DNA of 64,000 nt from JALYNX01 sp963746905 (GTDB lineage Bacteria > Actinomycetota > Acidimicrobiia > Spongiisociales > ZC4RG35): contig CAVVCY010000002.1 in assembly GCA_963746905.1 (NCBI GenBank), positions 1 to 64,000 of the forward strand, read 5' to 3'. The translations under genes were made by a program, and so were the position numbers. The notes beneath the pieces were generated by a model that had not been told where the DNA came from, did not search any database, and saw only the letters and a list, made by a program, of their open reading frames with translations. Shown here piece by piece: positions 43,682 to 53,496 of this stretch (position 1 is its first letter; every line of letters begins with the position of its first letter).

Positions 43682-44430
43682 CCACAACACCTGAGACCGG
43701 GAGGGTCGCTCTTGTGACCGGGGGATCCCGGGGAATCGGCCGGGCGATCGCACTTCGACTCGCCGGCTCCGGACATCAGGTGGTGGTGAATTACGCCAGC
43801 AACGCCGGGGCCGCAGAGGACACTGTCGGCGCGATCGAGTCCTCCGGCGGTCGCGCAATCTCATATGCAGCCGATGTCTCCCAGGAGGACCAGGTCGAGG
43901 AGATGTTCGCCAAGGTCGGAGCCGCTCTGGGGCCGGTGTCGATCCTGGTCAACAACGCCGGTATCACCAGAGACAACCTCTTGCTTCGAATGAGCCCGAA
44001 GGACTTCGACGACGTGATCGGTACCAACCTGCGATCTACATACCTCTGCACGAGGGCCGCACTGCGGGGCATGCTGAAGATGAAATGGGGACGGATCGTC
44101 TCGATTGCTTCGGTCGCCGGGATCACAGGTAACGCCGGACAGGCCAATTACTCGGCCTCCAAGGCGGGGATGATTGGCTTCTCGAAGTCGATCGCCAAGG
44201 AGATCGGCTCTCGGGGGGTAACGGTGAACGTGGTGGCGCCCGGTTTCATCACGACCGATCTGACAAAGGATCTGGGCGATGGGGTAAAGCAGGGTCTGAC
44301 CGATTCCATCGCTCTCCGGCGGTTCGGGGCGCCCGACGAGGTGGCCGCCGTTGTCGACTTCCTGGTCTCCGATGGGGCGGCGTATATGACGGGCCAGGTT
44401 CTGCCAGTTGACGGCGGCCTGGTTCTGTAA
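43678..44430 (+). CDS. fabG: 3-oxoacyl-ACP reductase
   Basis: 250 residues from GTG 43678, GTGA-overlapped with fabH. SDR fold: NADPH site TGGSRGIGRAIA, NNAGITRDN, catalytic Ser (ASVAGITGNAGQ) and YxxxK (YSASKAG). Reduces 3-oxoacyl-ACP. Confidence 0.95.
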   Translation: MTTTPETGRVALVTGGSRGIGRAIALRLAGSGHQVVVNYASNAGAAEDTVGAIESSGGRAISYAADVSQEDQVEEMFAKVGAALGPVSILVNNAGITRDNLLLRMSPKDFDDVIGTNLRSTYLCTRAALRGMLKMKWGRIVSIASVAGITGNAGQANYSASKAGMIGFSKSIAKEIGSRGVTVNVVAPGFITTDLTKDLGDGVKQGLTDSIALRRFGAPDEVAAVVDFLVSDGAAYMTGQVLPVDGGLVL

Positions 44431-44470
44431 CTTCTCCGAAACTCAAAGCACAACGAAAGGAAGCAAGGGA

Positions 44471-44716
44471 ATGGAAAGAAGCGAAGTAGCCGAGCGCCTG
44501 AGTGGTGTCCTCGTCTCCGAGCTCGGGCTGGATGAGGCGAAGATCTCCGAGGAGGCGCATTTCGAGGAAGACCTGGATGTCGACAGTCTGGGCGTGGTCG
44601 AGTTGCTGATGGCCCTGGAAGACGAGTTCGGGGTCAAAATCCCAGATGAGGAAGCCGAGTCGATCATGACCGTTGGTCAGGCGATCGACGTGGTGTACGG
44701 CAAGCTGGGAGGCTGA
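44471..44716 (+). CDS. acpP: acyl carrier protein
   Basis: 81 residues from ATG 44471; AAAGGAAG is upstream. The 4'-phosphopantetheine Ser is in DVDSLGVVEL (DSL motif). Highly acidic, as normal for ACP. Lies between fabG and fabF, so it is the carrier for this pathway. Confidence 0.96.
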   Translation: MERSEVAERLSGVLVSELGLDEAKISEEAHFEEDLDVDSLGVVELLMALEDEFGVKIPDEEAESIMTVGQAIDVVYGKLGG

Positions 44717-44722
44717 TTCCTG

Positions 44723-45973
44723 ATGCCGCCGGAACGACGACGAGTCGTCGTCACCGGGCTCGGGGCGGTCACGCCAATCGGTGAAGATGTCGACACGACC
44801 TGGAAGGCGATGCTCTCCGGGACTTCGGGCATCGGGCAGATCACCCAGTTCGACACCACCGGGTACCGGACCACGATTGCCGGTGAGGTCAAAGGTTGGG
44901 ACCCTGAGGCGCACTTCGACAAGCGAGAAGTGCGTCGACTCGACCGTTACACCCAATTCTTCTTGGTGGCGGTGCGCCAGGCACTGCAAGAAGCCGGTCT
45001 GTCCTTCGATCAGGACGATGAAGCAGCGGCGCGAGCTGGTGTGATGGTTGGTGCCGGCTTCGGAGGCATGGGATCGTTCATCGAGGAAATCGAGACTCTC
45101 CTCGAACGGGGCCCGGATCGGGTCAGCCCCACCGGGGTTCCCCGGATCATCCCCAACATGGCGGCCGGTCTGGCTTCGATCGAGCATCACTTACTGGGAC
45201 CGGTGTCATGTGTCGTCACGGCCTGCTCCGCTTCAGCCAATGCCATCGGTGACGGAGCCGAGTGGATCCGGCGAGGGGCGGCCGACGTGGTGGTGGCAGG
45301 CGGCGCCGAAGCCGCGATCACGACCTTCGGCATAGCCACTTTTGCCCAGGCCAGGGCATTGTCGCATCGCAACGATGAGCCGACCCGGGCGTCACGGCCG
45401 TTTGACGCGGGCCGGGACGGATTTGTCATGGGTGAGGGCGGCGCCGCCCTCATTCTCGAGGGCGAGGAGCACGCCATAGCGAGAGGTGCCACGATCCTTG
45501 CCGAGTTGACCGGGTACGGGATGTCGGCCGACGCCTATCACATCACTCTTCCCCGACCCGGGGGCAGCGGCGCCGCCCGCGCCATGAAGGCTGCACTCGC
45601 CGACGCTGCCTTGGAGCCATCTGAGATCGGCTACATCAACGCCCACGGGACGTCGACCGAAGCGAATGACACCACCGAGACCGCGGCGATCCGCATCGCC
45701 CTTGGTGAGGCAGCCGACAGCGTGCCGGTCTCGTCGACCAAATCGATGACCGGTCACATCCTCGGCGGGGCCGGTGCGGTGGAGGCGGTGGCGTGCATCA
45801 GGGCGTTGCGCGACCAGATCCTTCCCCCGACCATCAACTACGAGGTGCCTGATCCCGAGTGCGACCTCGACTACATCCCCAACGAGGCCCGTCCTGCATC
45901 CCTGGAGCACGCGATGTCGAACTCGTTCGGGTTCGGGGGACACAATGTAAGCCTCGTGTTCAGCACGGTCTGA
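44723..45973 (+). CDS. fabF: beta-ketoacyl-ACP synthase II
   Basis: 416 residues. Active Cys in VVTACSASANAIG, the two His sites in NAHGTSTEAND and the Lys-His region STKSMTGHILGGAGA. It elongates acyl-ACP chains. Last gene of the fab run. Confidence 0.96.
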   Translation: MPPERRRVVVTGLGAVTPIGEDVDTTWKAMLSGTSGIGQITQFDTTGYRTTIAGEVKGWDPEAHFDKREVRRLDRYTQFFLVAVRQALQEAGLSFDQDDEAAARAGVMVGAGFGGMGSFIEEIETLLERGPDRVSPTGVPRIIPNMAAGLASIEHHLLGPVSCVVTACSASANAIGDGAEWIRRGAADVVVAGGAEAAITTFGIATFAQARALSHRNDEPTRASRPFDAGRDGFVMGEGGAALILEGEEHAIARGATILAELTGYGMSADAYHITLPRPGGSGAARAMKAALADAALEPSEIGYINAHGTSTEANDTTETAAIRIALGEAADSVPVSSTKSMTGHILGGAGAVEAVACIRALRDQILPPTINYEVPDPECDLDYIPNEARPASLEHAMSNSFGFGGHNVSLVFSTV

Positions 45974-46002
45974 GGGCTTCCGCGTCGGGCGTGCCCCCCT
46001 CC

Positions 46003-46086
46003 CCGGCTCCGCCGGTACTCCCCCCAACGCTCACTTCGTTCACTGGGGGGAGAAATTGTTTCCTCCCCCAGGAGCGGAGCGACGTT
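46003..46086. repeat. palindromic intergenic element between fabF and the leftward membrane gene
   Basis: Contains CCGGC-TCC-GCCGG (46003-46015) and CTCCCCCCA...TGGGGGGAG (46018-46026 with 46044-46052), the latter enclosing a loop with CGCTCACTTCGTTCAC. A C-run/G-run palindrome of the same style is at 9846-9869. The convergent genes on both sides mean it could act as a two-way terminator. Confidence 0.55.
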
Positions 46087-46089
46087 GGG

Positions 46090-46317
46090 TCAGCCTTCCT
46101 TCTTCTCGTTCCACTCCGCCAGGCTTCGATAGACCAACGCCAGGATCAGCACCACCCCGACGGTCACCACCAGGAACGATCCCACCGACACCAGGGTTGC
46201 CCATCCTGGACAGCTCGTCGCACAGCTGACATCGGTCACCACCCACCCCAGCGCGCCGGCCAGGACACCGGTGACGAGTGCGGGGATGGCGATCCATGGA
46301 TTCGGCCGTCGTCTCAA
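46090..46317 (-). CDS. small membrane protein
   Basis: 75 residues with two membrane helices (IPALVTGVLAGALGWVVTD and LVSVGSFLVVTVGVVLILALVY) and a Cys pair in the loop between them (SCATSC). Charged tail EWNEKKEG. Overlaps the stop of the larger membrane gene by 4 nt. Function unknown. Confidence 0.68.
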   Translation of the reverse strand: MRRRPNPWIAIPALVTGVLAGALGWVVTDVSCATSCPGWATLVSVGSFLVVTVGVVLILALVYRSLAEWNEKKEG

Positions 46318-47057
46318 CGGGGCCGGCCTCTCTCGTCGATCTGGGCGGCGTCGAGTATCTCCCTGGGTGCCAACTCAGGAGGTATCGGGAAGACTTGCCC
46401 CTTCTCCCTCGGTGGGTGAAAGGCGATCTCTACCTGCCGGCTCCAAGCAAGGACCAATACCAGGACCGCAGTGCCCGCAGAGACCACGGCAGCCGGCGCA
46501 GGCTGCAGCGGCGCGAGAGCGAGGGCCAAGAGTGGCCAGATGATCCTGACTGCATAAAGGCCGCCGGGCAGGACTCTCGAGTACCACAGCGCCGCCATGG
46601 GCGCAGTCAGCCCGACGATGACCGTCGCCGTCGTGGGGCGATCCCAGGCGGCCATCCCGATCGTGAAAGGTGTCCCCACCAGTATCAGCGGCAAGAGGAC
46701 TGCGCGCGGGGGTGGGCCGGTAGCGGAGGGGAGCTTGCGAATGCGCTCGTTGACCGATGGCAGGAAGAGGACAATCCAGGCAAGAACGGAAATCGCCACC
46801 GCAGCAACCCATAGCGGATCGACCGGCCTGGCCACCGCGACGGAGAGCCCGGCCAGGATCGAGGCCAGCCCGGTGCGGCGTGCCCACCGCCCACCCACGA
46901 TGACCATCCCGACAACCGCGACGGTTGCCGTGGTCATCAGCCCAAGGCCAACGAGAAAAACCGACCATGGTGCGAGAGGGCCCGGGTCGACCACCAATGC
47001 GATCGTCCATAGAACGGCGACGACCAAAGGGGAGGCGCAGGCCCACGAAACCTTCAC
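46314..47057 (-). CDS. multi-spanning membrane protein, unknown function
   Basis: About 247 residues from GTG 47057 (an ATG at 47126 would overlap the phosphatase end). About eight hydrophobic segments. C-terminal soluble tail (VEIAFHPPREKGQ...DERGRPR). No family motif. Probably translated together with the small protein downstream. Confidence 0.62.
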   Translation of the reverse strand: MKVSWACASPLVVAVLWTIALVVDPGPLAPWSVFLVGLGLMTTATVAVVGMVIVGGRWARRTGLASILAGLSVAVARPVDPLWVAAVAISVLAWIVLFLPSVNERIRKLPSATGPPPRAVLLPLILVGTPFTIGMAAWDRPTTATVIVGLTAPMAALWYSRVLPGGLYAVRIIWPLLALALAPLQPAPAAVVSAGTAVLVLVLAWSRQVEIAFHPPREKGQVFPIPPELAPREILDAAQIDERGRPR

Positions 47058-47082
47058 CCAGGAAGTCTCGCAGCGAAGGGGG

Positions 47083-47757
47083 TCAGGCCGAAGTCGGGTC
47101 CACCGACTCCTCATGTTGGCTGACAACCCTCAGCCCCTGATGATCGGCGATCCTTGTCGAGTCACCGGGCTCCCACATCGTTTCCTCTCGCCAGACCTCG
47201 CCCGGGCGCAGGGTGACCACCGCTCCGTGGCCAGGCTTCTCGTCGTGGAGCCCGGTCAGGGACGAGCCGATGAGGCGCAGCCGGCCGGCCTGGATCGGGT
47301 CTTGGTGCGAAACGATCACCACGTCCCCATGCGGGTGGTCGGTGTCGAGGCGACGGGCGGTCGTCGCCATGCGGTCAGCCAGGTCGTTGAGGGACTCTTC
47401 GGCGAAGGTCAGCGTCTCGGGATGCTCGAGGTAGGCCTCCAACTCACCGGGGAACGCATCGGGCAGCTCGCCCCAACTGTGCCCCCGCCATCGGTTCGTC
47501 ACCCGCCACTCGGTGAGACCTGGGTCGACCTTTACCGGGACTCCAGTGCGGCCGGCGATCTCCTCGGCCGTTCTCAACGAACGCTCCAGGGGAGAGGACC
47601 AGATGGCGACCACCGGGCGCGCGCCGAGATAGCGACCGACTCGCCGGGCCTGCTCCAGACCTCGCTCGGAGAGGCCGAACCCCGGTAGGTCGGAATAGAC
47701 GAGGTGCTCGGGGTTGTCGACCTCGGCGTGTCGTACGAGATGGATCAGGGCGGCCAT
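47083..47757 (-). CDS. histidine phosphatase family protein (phosphoglycerate mutase-like)
   Basis: 224 residues. RHG motif near the start (HLVRHAEVD), then SSPLERSLRTAEEIA, second His region VIVSHQDPIQ. It dephosphorylates small phosphomolecules; the substrate is not known. Divergent from dinB with 50 bp between starts. Confidence 0.9.
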   Translation of the reverse strand: MAALIHLVRHAEVDNPEHLVYSDLPGFGLSERGLEQARRVGRYLGARPVVAIWSSPLERSLRTAEEIAGRTGVPVKVDPGLTEWRVTNRWRGHSWGELPDAFPGELEAYLEHPETLTFAEESLNDLADRMATTARRLDTDHPHGDVVIVSHQDPIQAGRLRLIGSSLTGLHDEKPGHGAVVTLRPGEVWREETMWEPGDSTRIADHQGLRVVSQHEESVDPTSA

Positions 47758-47807
47758 TGGCCTCAGTTTGGCGGTTCCTGTCGGTTGTCAGAGGTAACTT
47801 GGCCAAC

Positions 47808-48992
47808 GTGTGGACCGAACCGATCCTCCACGTCGACATGGACGCCTTCTTTGTCGAGGTGGAGCGGCGGGGCGACCCATCGTTGCGATCCAAGCCGGTG
47901 GCGGTCGGAGGCGGCGGCACCAGGGGTGTCATCGCCAGTGCTTCCTACGAGGCGAGGAAGACCGGTGTGCACTCCGCCCAACCCACGGCCATCGCCCTCC
48001 GCATGTGCCCTGACCTGATCGTGGTGACACCCGATCACCAACGTTATGGCGCGGTGTCCTCACAGGTTTTCGAGATCTTCAGATCCTTCACCCCGTACGT
48101 CGAAGGGCTGAGTCTCGATGAGGCATTCCTCGATGTCCTCGGGCTGCGGTTTCACTTCGAGTCTTCGGTCCACGTCGGCCAGGAGATCAGGTCCAGGATC
48201 AAGTCCGAGTTGGGACTGCCCGCATCGGTGGGAGTTGCCGCAACCAAGTTCATAGCGAAGCTCGCATCCGAAGGCGCCAAACCCGACGGTCTCCTCCACA
48301 TCCCGAAGGGCCACCAGATCGAGTTCCTCCACGCGCTCCCGGTGAGCGCACTTTGGGGCGTCGGCCCGGCGACGCTCGCCGGCTTGCAGCGATTGGGAGT
48401 GGTGACCGTCGGCGACCTTGCCGAGCTCCCGGAGGCCACTGTGGTCTCAGCCCTGGGCCCTGCCAATGGGCGTCATCTATTGGCATTGGCCCGGGGGGTC
48501 GACGACCGCCTGGTCGAGCCCGACATCGAGGCCAAGTCGATTTCCGTGGAGGAGACCTACGAAACCGACCTCGAAGGCAAAGACGTGGTTCAGGCGGCGC
48601 TTCTGGCCCATGCCCAGAGCCTTTCGGGCCGGCTTCGGCGCAGCGGGCTGGCGGCGAAGACGGTCACCCTCAAGGTGCGCTACCAAGACTTCACCACGGT
48701 CACCCGAAGCCTCACGAGCGAAGTGGCGAACGACAATCCGCGCGATCTCCATCGGATAGGCCTCGGACTGCTCGACCAGGTCGATCTCGACCGGCCTGTG
48801 AGACTGCTCGGCCTTGGTGGGTCGACCCTTGTGGACGGGAGCCAACCGAGGCAACTGTCTCTCGAAGCCTCCGAAGATTGGGATCGTTTGGCCGAGGCAG
48901 TGTCAGGAGTACGGGAGCGATTCGGCGATCGAGCGGTCGAGCCGGCGCGCCTTTTGGAGCCGCGCACGTTGAAAAGGGGAATCGACCCGTGA
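47808..48992 (+). CDS. dinB: DNA polymerase IV (Y-family)
   Basis: 394 residues from GTG 47808. The catalytic motifs are HVDMDAFFVEVE (metal Asp pair) and SLDEAFLDV; fingers/palm motif ASYEARKTGVHSAQP; little finger domain at the end. Translesion synthesis. No SOS box was found upstream in this window, so it may not be LexA-controlled here. Confidence 0.95.
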   Translation: MWTEPILHVDMDAFFVEVERRGDPSLRSKPVAVGGGGTRGVIASASYEARKTGVHSAQPTAIALRMCPDLIVVTPDHQRYGAVSSQVFEIFRSFTPYVEGLSLDEAFLDVLGLRFHFESSVHVGQEIRSRIKSELGLPASVGVAATKFIAKLASEGAKPDGLLHIPKGHQIEFLHALPVSALWGVGPATLAGLQRLGVVTVGDLAELPEATVVSALGPANGRHLLALARGVDDRLVEPDIEAKSISVEETYETDLEGKDVVQAALLAHAQSLSGRLRRSGLAAKTVTLKVRYQDFTTVTRSLTSEVANDNPRDLHRIGLGLLDQVDLDRPVRLLGLGGSTLVDGSQPRQLSLEASEDWDRLAEAVSGVRERFGDRAVEPARLLEPRTLKRGIDP

Positions 48993-49058
48993 AACTGTCT
49001 TCGGGTGACGTGTATTGTTTCATGTGGGCGTGGATCTAGCTTGAGGAACGAGGTAGCG

Positions 49059-49355
49059 ATGCCCCTCGACGATCACGAACAAAAGATCCTGGCGGAAATA
49101 GAGCGCCAGTTCTACGAAGAAGACCCTGAGCTGGCCCGAGCGGTCCGCGACATAAGCCGGCCGTCGCGCATAGGGGCCCGCCTCGCCGTGCTCGGAGTCA
49201 TCGCCGGCCTCGCCATCGTCATCGGATTCTTCACCACGCGCACGGTGGTTGCCATTCTCGGATTCGTTCTCCTGGTCGTATCGGCGACCGCACTCGTGAC
49301 AGGTATTCGCGCTCGTGGCTGGCAGGTGCCCGAGCCCGAGCCCGACGACGACTGA
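49059..49355 (+). CDS. DUF3040 membrane protein
   Basis: 98 residues from ATG 49059. N-terminal amphipathic motif MPLDDHEQKILAEIERQFYEEDP is the DUF3040 signature, followed by two membrane helices (LAVLGVIAGLAIVIGFF, VVAILGFVLLVVSATALV) and acidic tail. This actinobacterial family is often found just upstream of the dcw cluster. Function unknown. Confidence 0.87.
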   Translation: MPLDDHEQKILAEIERQFYEEDPELARAVRDISRPSRIGARLAVLGVIAGLAIVIGFFTTRTVVAILGFVLLVVSATALVTGIRARGWQVPEPEPDDD

Positions 49356-49512
49356 ACTGCTCCAGTCCATCCCGCCTCCTCACGCCGCGCCCGTTTTCTA
49401 ACGGCTAATGTTCCGGCCCCGGCGGCTTCCCAAGGAGGGTGGGAACGCCTCCAAGGAGGAGAACGCGACCCCATCATCAGGGTCGTGGATGAGTTGTTGT
49501 AGGAAGGGACGA

Positions 49513-50013
49513 GTGGAGCAGTCATTCACAGCCGAGCAGGCATGCCGGCTGACTAATTGCACGCATCATCAGCTTCGTTATTGGGATCGGGTCGGATTGG
49601 TCAGCCCCTCCGTCCAACGAACCGGCGGTCGGCCGGGAGTCAGGCGCCTCTATTCATTTCGCGATCTCGTGGCGCTCCGCGTGGTGCGAAGCCTCCTCGA
49701 CAACGGGATGTCACTGCAACGTGTGAGACGGGCGTGGGACTATCTGCGTCGCGAGGGGGAGATGGAGGATCACCTTGCCGACATCAAACTGGTCACGGAC
49801 GGCCAGACCATCTTCCACGTCGGCTCCGACGAAGGTGAGCTGATGGACGCGCTACGCCAGGGCCAGCTGGCCTTCTTCGTCGCCATTGACGAGATAGCCA
49901 GAGAGGTCGAAGAGGACGTCACCCGGTTCGAGTTGGATCGCAACCGCTTTCTCGACATGTTGCGCCGGGTCGAGGACGACGTCGCCGACGAGCAGCGAGC
50001 GGCCAACAGCTAG
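49513..50013 (+). CDS. MerR-type transcriptional regulator
   Basis: 166 residues, GTG start with GGAAGGGA before. Winged-helix start EQACRLTNCTHHQLRYWDRVGLVSPS with the second half RLYSFRDLVALRVVRSLLDNGM. A C-terminal coiled and beta-rich part follows with no metal-binding Cys. It probably senses an unknown signal. Ends 1 bp before the leftward tgpA gene. Confidence 0.82.
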   Translation: MEQSFTAEQACRLTNCTHHQLRYWDRVGLVSPSVQRTGGRPGVRRLYSFRDLVALRVVRSLLDNGMSLQRVRRAWDYLRREGEMEDHLADIKLVTDGQTIFHVGSDEGELMDALRQGQLAFFVAIDEIAREVEEDVTRFELDRNRFLDMLRRVEDDVADEQRAANS

Positions 50014-50014
50014 A

Positions 50015-52342
50015 TCAGGGCTCGCGGTCTACCAACGATCGGAAACTGAACACCGCCCTCGCCCGCTCTGGGCCCTCATAGCGAAGCTTCAGCCATTGCT
50101 CGAAGTGGTTGAGGTCCGACTCTGTGGCCCTCCCGTTACGACCGCCGTAGACCGCAGCCGAGTAGGTCCTGGCGATCGGCACCAGGACCCGGTCTCTGGC
50201 ATTGGCGAACTCGAGCGGCGTTTGATGGTCCGGTATCGGCTGGCCCAGGTCGGCGAGCCGATCAACCATTTCCTCCCAAACGGCGGTGATGTCTCCCTCC
50301 CTGATCCGATGGATCCGCCTCCGCCTGCGGATTTCCTTGAACAGGGGGATCGCCAGGAGCAGGAGAGCGATGACCGGCAGGATCCACCACCACCACGACG
50401 CGATGTCCAGGAAGGATCCACCTCTGCCGAGTGGGTTCCCGTTCTGGTCCGCCCGGTTCGGGATCTGGCTCTCATCGAGGAATCCGGGCCGGGCAATGTC
50501 CGGGGCGTTGGGATCCGGTGGTGGGAGATAGGCGGCCGGATCGAACGAAGTGGTGACGGTGTCGGGTTGAGTGTTGTCCCCCCTCGGGGTTGGGTCGAAC
50601 TTCACCCAGCCGAAGCCATCCATCCACATCTCGACCCAGGCGTGAGCGTTGTTGTCACGAACGACTATCACCTCGCTGCCATCGTCCTGGGTCTGGACCT
50701 TGCCCGGCGTGAAGCCCCATACGACTCGGCTCGGAATGTTTACCGCCCGTCCCAACACGGCCATCGCGGCTGCGAACTGCTCGCAATACCCGGTTCGATA
50801 GTTGAGGCTGGTCGGAACGGTGAGCCATTCCTCCAAATCGAGCGAACTGTGACCGGTGGAGACATTGGTGGAATAGACAAAGTTCCTTGGCGTCCGGAAC
50901 CAGTTCTCGAGCAACCAGGCCCGCTCGAAGTCGGTGGAAGCCCCCCGGGTCTGGGTCCGCGCCAGGGCGACCAGGCCCACGGGGAGGTCCTCGGGTAGCT
51001 CGAGGAATCGCTCGATGTCCGCCGGTCGGTCCATCGAGCCGGTCGGGGCTGAAGGCTCGGCGGCGAACGCACCATCGGCTGCAGCATTGGCAAAGAGGGG
51101 GCTGAGCGAGCCGTTGGGAAGTGTCGCCAACGCCCCGAGGTCGCTGGCGTAGTCGTTGAAGACCGCCTCTACCTGGTACTCGTCACCCTCGCCCATTTGC
51201 GCCTGATAGATGAGCGCCGCGTCTGGCGTGGTTTGGAAGCCTGCTTCATTGACGGAGTCTGACTGGAGGAACCGAGCAGTTCCTGCGACGGGAAGGACGA
51301 TGGAGCGGAGGAGGGCGATGCGGATTCGCTCACTTATGACCTCCGTTGTGCCCCGGTAGGCGTGCGCCGAGTCACCGATGGTGGATTCGGTGGTGTAGAA
51401 GTCGCCGACTTCGGACAAGGGGCGCCAGGTGGTCCCGTCGAAGTCGCCAAGGCTCTCCATTCTCCAGTAGATCTGCTTGGCCGGCGGGCCATCGGGATTC
51501 ACAGTGGCCTGGAACAGGACCGCATTGGAGCGTCTCACGATCCTCTGCTGGAGATCGGCGAGGCGGTCGAAGGCGACACCACCGAAGCCGGGGCCATAGC
51601 CGCTGCCCAGGCGCCAGGGCAGGTTCCCGTTGGGCGGGACCAAACCAACCGCCCCTTGCGTGGCAAACAGGGAAGCGGCGGCGACCAGAAGAGCGACGCT
51701 CACTGCCCATCCTCGAGAACGTCTCGGGAGCGGTCGGCCGTCCAGGTCCCGGACGCGCCCGGCGTCGGTGCGGCGCTCGAGTGCCACCGCGGCGATGGCG
51801 ATGGCGATCACAGCGATCGAGGCGGCCATGAAACCCCGGCCGGCACGCACCCGGTCCATGACCGCAAACTGCAGGTAGAGGGCAAGTGAGGGAACGACCA
51901 TGGCCGCGGTCGGCCCGGTTGACGCTCCCCAGACGTAGAGGGCTCCAACCGCCCACATCAGGACTGAGAGGATGCCGACGAGCCCCGAGGTCGGGAACAC
52001 CGGAGCCACGGCGAACCTGATCAAGTTCAGCGCCTGGGAGAACTCGTGGATCACCTCGCCTGGGGTCGAGACGCTGGGTATGAACCCGGCGATCAATGTC
52101 TGGGGCACCGAGATCCTGAGGAACAGGGCGATGCCGAGGATGATGAAGACCGCGATCGCGACCTTGCGGTTCTTGATTGTCTGACCGAGCAGCCACCACA
52201 CCACTCCACCCATGAACGCCGAGGCGATCATGATCAACTGCCACTGCTGTGCCTGATCGCCCGATTCAAGGAGGCGGCCTATGCGGGCCACCATCAGCAC
52301 GAAGGCTGCGAAACCGGCTAGCCGGCCGAGGCTGTTGTCCAT
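50015..52342 (-). CDS. transglutaminase-like protein TgpA
   Basis: 775 residues. About six N-terminal helices (DUF3488 region), then an outer transglutaminase core with Cys (NYRTGYCEQFAAAM), His (NNAHAWVEMW) and Asp (WVKFDPTP). A last helix and a DUF4129 cytoplasmic end (IRRRRRIHRI...). The catalytic triad is complete. It is the third gene of moxR-DUF58-tgpA. The role of the triad is not settled. Confidence 0.92.
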   Translation of the reverse strand: MDNSLGRLAGFAAFVLMVARIGRLLESGDQAQQWQLIMIASAFMGGVVWWLLGQTIKNRKVAIAVFIILGIALFLRISVPQTLIAGFIPSVSTPGEVIHEFSQALNLIRFAVAPVFPTSGLVGILSVLMWAVGALYVWGASTGPTAAMVVPSLALYLQFAVMDRVRAGRGFMAASIAVIAIAIAAVALERRTDAGRVRDLDGRPLPRRSRGWAVSVALLVAAASLFATQGAVGLVPPNGNLPWRLGSGYGPGFGGVAFDRLADLQQRIVRRSNAVLFQATVNPDGPPAKQIYWRMESLGDFDGTTWRPLSEVGDFYTTESTIGDSAHAYRGTTEVISERIRIALLRSIVLPVAGTARFLQSDSVNEAGFQTTPDAALIYQAQMGEGDEYQVEAVFNDYASDLGALATLPNGSLSPLFANAAADGAFAAEPSAPTGSMDRPADIERFLELPEDLPVGLVALARTQTRGASTDFERAWLLENWFRTPRNFVYSTNVSTGHSSLDLEEWLTVPTSLNYRTGYCEQFAAAMAVLGRAVNIPSRVVWGFTPGKVQTQDDGSEVIVVRDNNAHAWVEMWMDGFGWVKFDPTPRGDNTQPDTVTTSFDPAAYLPPPDPNAPDIARPGFLDESQIPNRADQNGNPLGRGGSFLDIASWWWWILPVIALLLLAIPLFKEIRRRRRIHRIREGDITAVWEEMVDRLADLGQPIPDHQTPLEFANARDRVLVPIARTYSAAVYGGRNGRATESDLNHFEQWLKLRYEGPERARAVFSFRSLVDREP

Positions 52343-53496
52343 GCCGTCCTCATGGTGGTCACCCAGGCCGGAGCCCAGGGCTCGTCGGGCTCAATCGACA
52401 CCGTGGCCACCCCAAACTTGTGGAACCCGACAAGGGTTTGTGAGATTGACGACGAGACCGTCATCAAGACGGTGGTCGGATAGTCCCGGGAGAGCAGTTG
52501 TTGGACCGACAACAAAGATCGGTCGGCAGTCCCGGTGATGATCACCAACGCCCCTCCACCACCCTTCTGGCGAATTCTGGTGGCGACGGCCTGGATGTCG
52601 ATCGCGGGGTCGGGTTGGACGAGGGCGAGGCGCTCCATGGTCGAGCCGTACCTCGAGGCGTCGATGGGATCTGCATCGCCTGCCCAAAGATCGGCATCGA
52701 ACCCCGATCCCACCAGATGGGTGACGATGGTGGCAGCTCCGGAGACCGCCTTCTCGAAGGCTTCTCGCGACTCGTAGCTGCCATCCCTGACGTCGAGCAG
52801 AACCAGTGCTCGCGATTGCCAGGGAGTCTCCAGTTGGCGGATCATCAACTCATCGGTTTTCGCCGATGTCGGCCAGTGAACCCGTCTCAAGTCGTCCCCG
52901 CGCTGATATTCACGAAGGGTGTAGAAGTCCTCGCCGCCCCGCCTGCTGTGCTCTGGCCGCGAAGCCTGCATGGCCGGATCCTGGCCCCTCACGATGGGAA
53001 AGCCGCTTAGATCTTCGAGGGCGGGATAGACCACGATTCGATCGATGGGGCCCAACGGCCCTCGGGTCTCGGCGAGCCCGAGAGGGTCGGAAGTGCTGAC
53101 CATGGTCGGGCCCACCTTGTATACCCCTCGGGGCCGACAAGTGACCCGATAGGTCGCCGTGGTCGACTCGCCCTTCTTGAGCCGGGCGACCTCGAAGCTG
53201 GCGACTCCGAGCTGATTCACATCGTCCTCGATCGAGATGTTCCCGATCGCCCGATTCGACTGATTCTCGACGAGCAGAGTGACACTGGTGGTGTCCCCAT
53301 CATGGACCGTGGCGGAGCCGATCCGCCGATTGACTTCGAGGTGGGAGCGCCGCACTCGCACCAGGGCTATTGCAATGATCTGGGCGATGACGAGGAACAA
53401 CGCGACGAGGAGGAGCTCGACGTCGCCCAAGGCGTACCAGAGGACGATCAGAGCCAGACCCGCCCCCGAGAAAGCCCAACCTCGAAGTGTTGGCAT
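52318..53496 (-). CDS. DUF58 protein (vWA-like)
   Basis: 392 residues. Two N-terminal membrane helices, a cohesin-like domain and the DUF58 core (SRPEHSRRGGEDFYTLREYQRGDDLRRVHWPTSAKTDELMIR; key part RRVHWPTSAKTD). Between moxR and tgpA, with a 25-nt overlap at its end. Confidence 0.9.
   Translation of the reverse strand: MPTLRGWAFSGAGLALIVLWYALGDVELLLVALFLVIAQIIAIALVRVRRSHLEVNRRIGSATVHDGDTTSVTLLVENQSNRAIGNISIEDDVNQLGVASFEVARLKKGESTTATYRVTCRPRGVYKVGPTMVSTSDPLGLAETRGPLGPIDRIVVYPALEDLSGFPIVRGQDPAMQASRPEHSRRGGEDFYTLREYQRGDDLRRVHWPTSAKTDELMIRQLETPWQSRALVLLDVRDGSYESREAFEKAVSGAATIVTHLVGSGFDADLWAGDADPIDASRYGSTMERLALVQPDPAIDIQAVATRIRQKGGGGALVIITGTADRSLLSVQQLLSRDYPTTVLMTVSSSISQTLVGFHKFGVATVSIEPDEPWAPAWVTTMRTAWTTASAG

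Noticed and set aside
47758..47810. Upstream in-frame start for dinB at 47757 (MASVWRF...)
   Set aside because: It would overlap the divergent phosphatase start; GTG 47808 begins directly before the conserved HVDMDAFF part.
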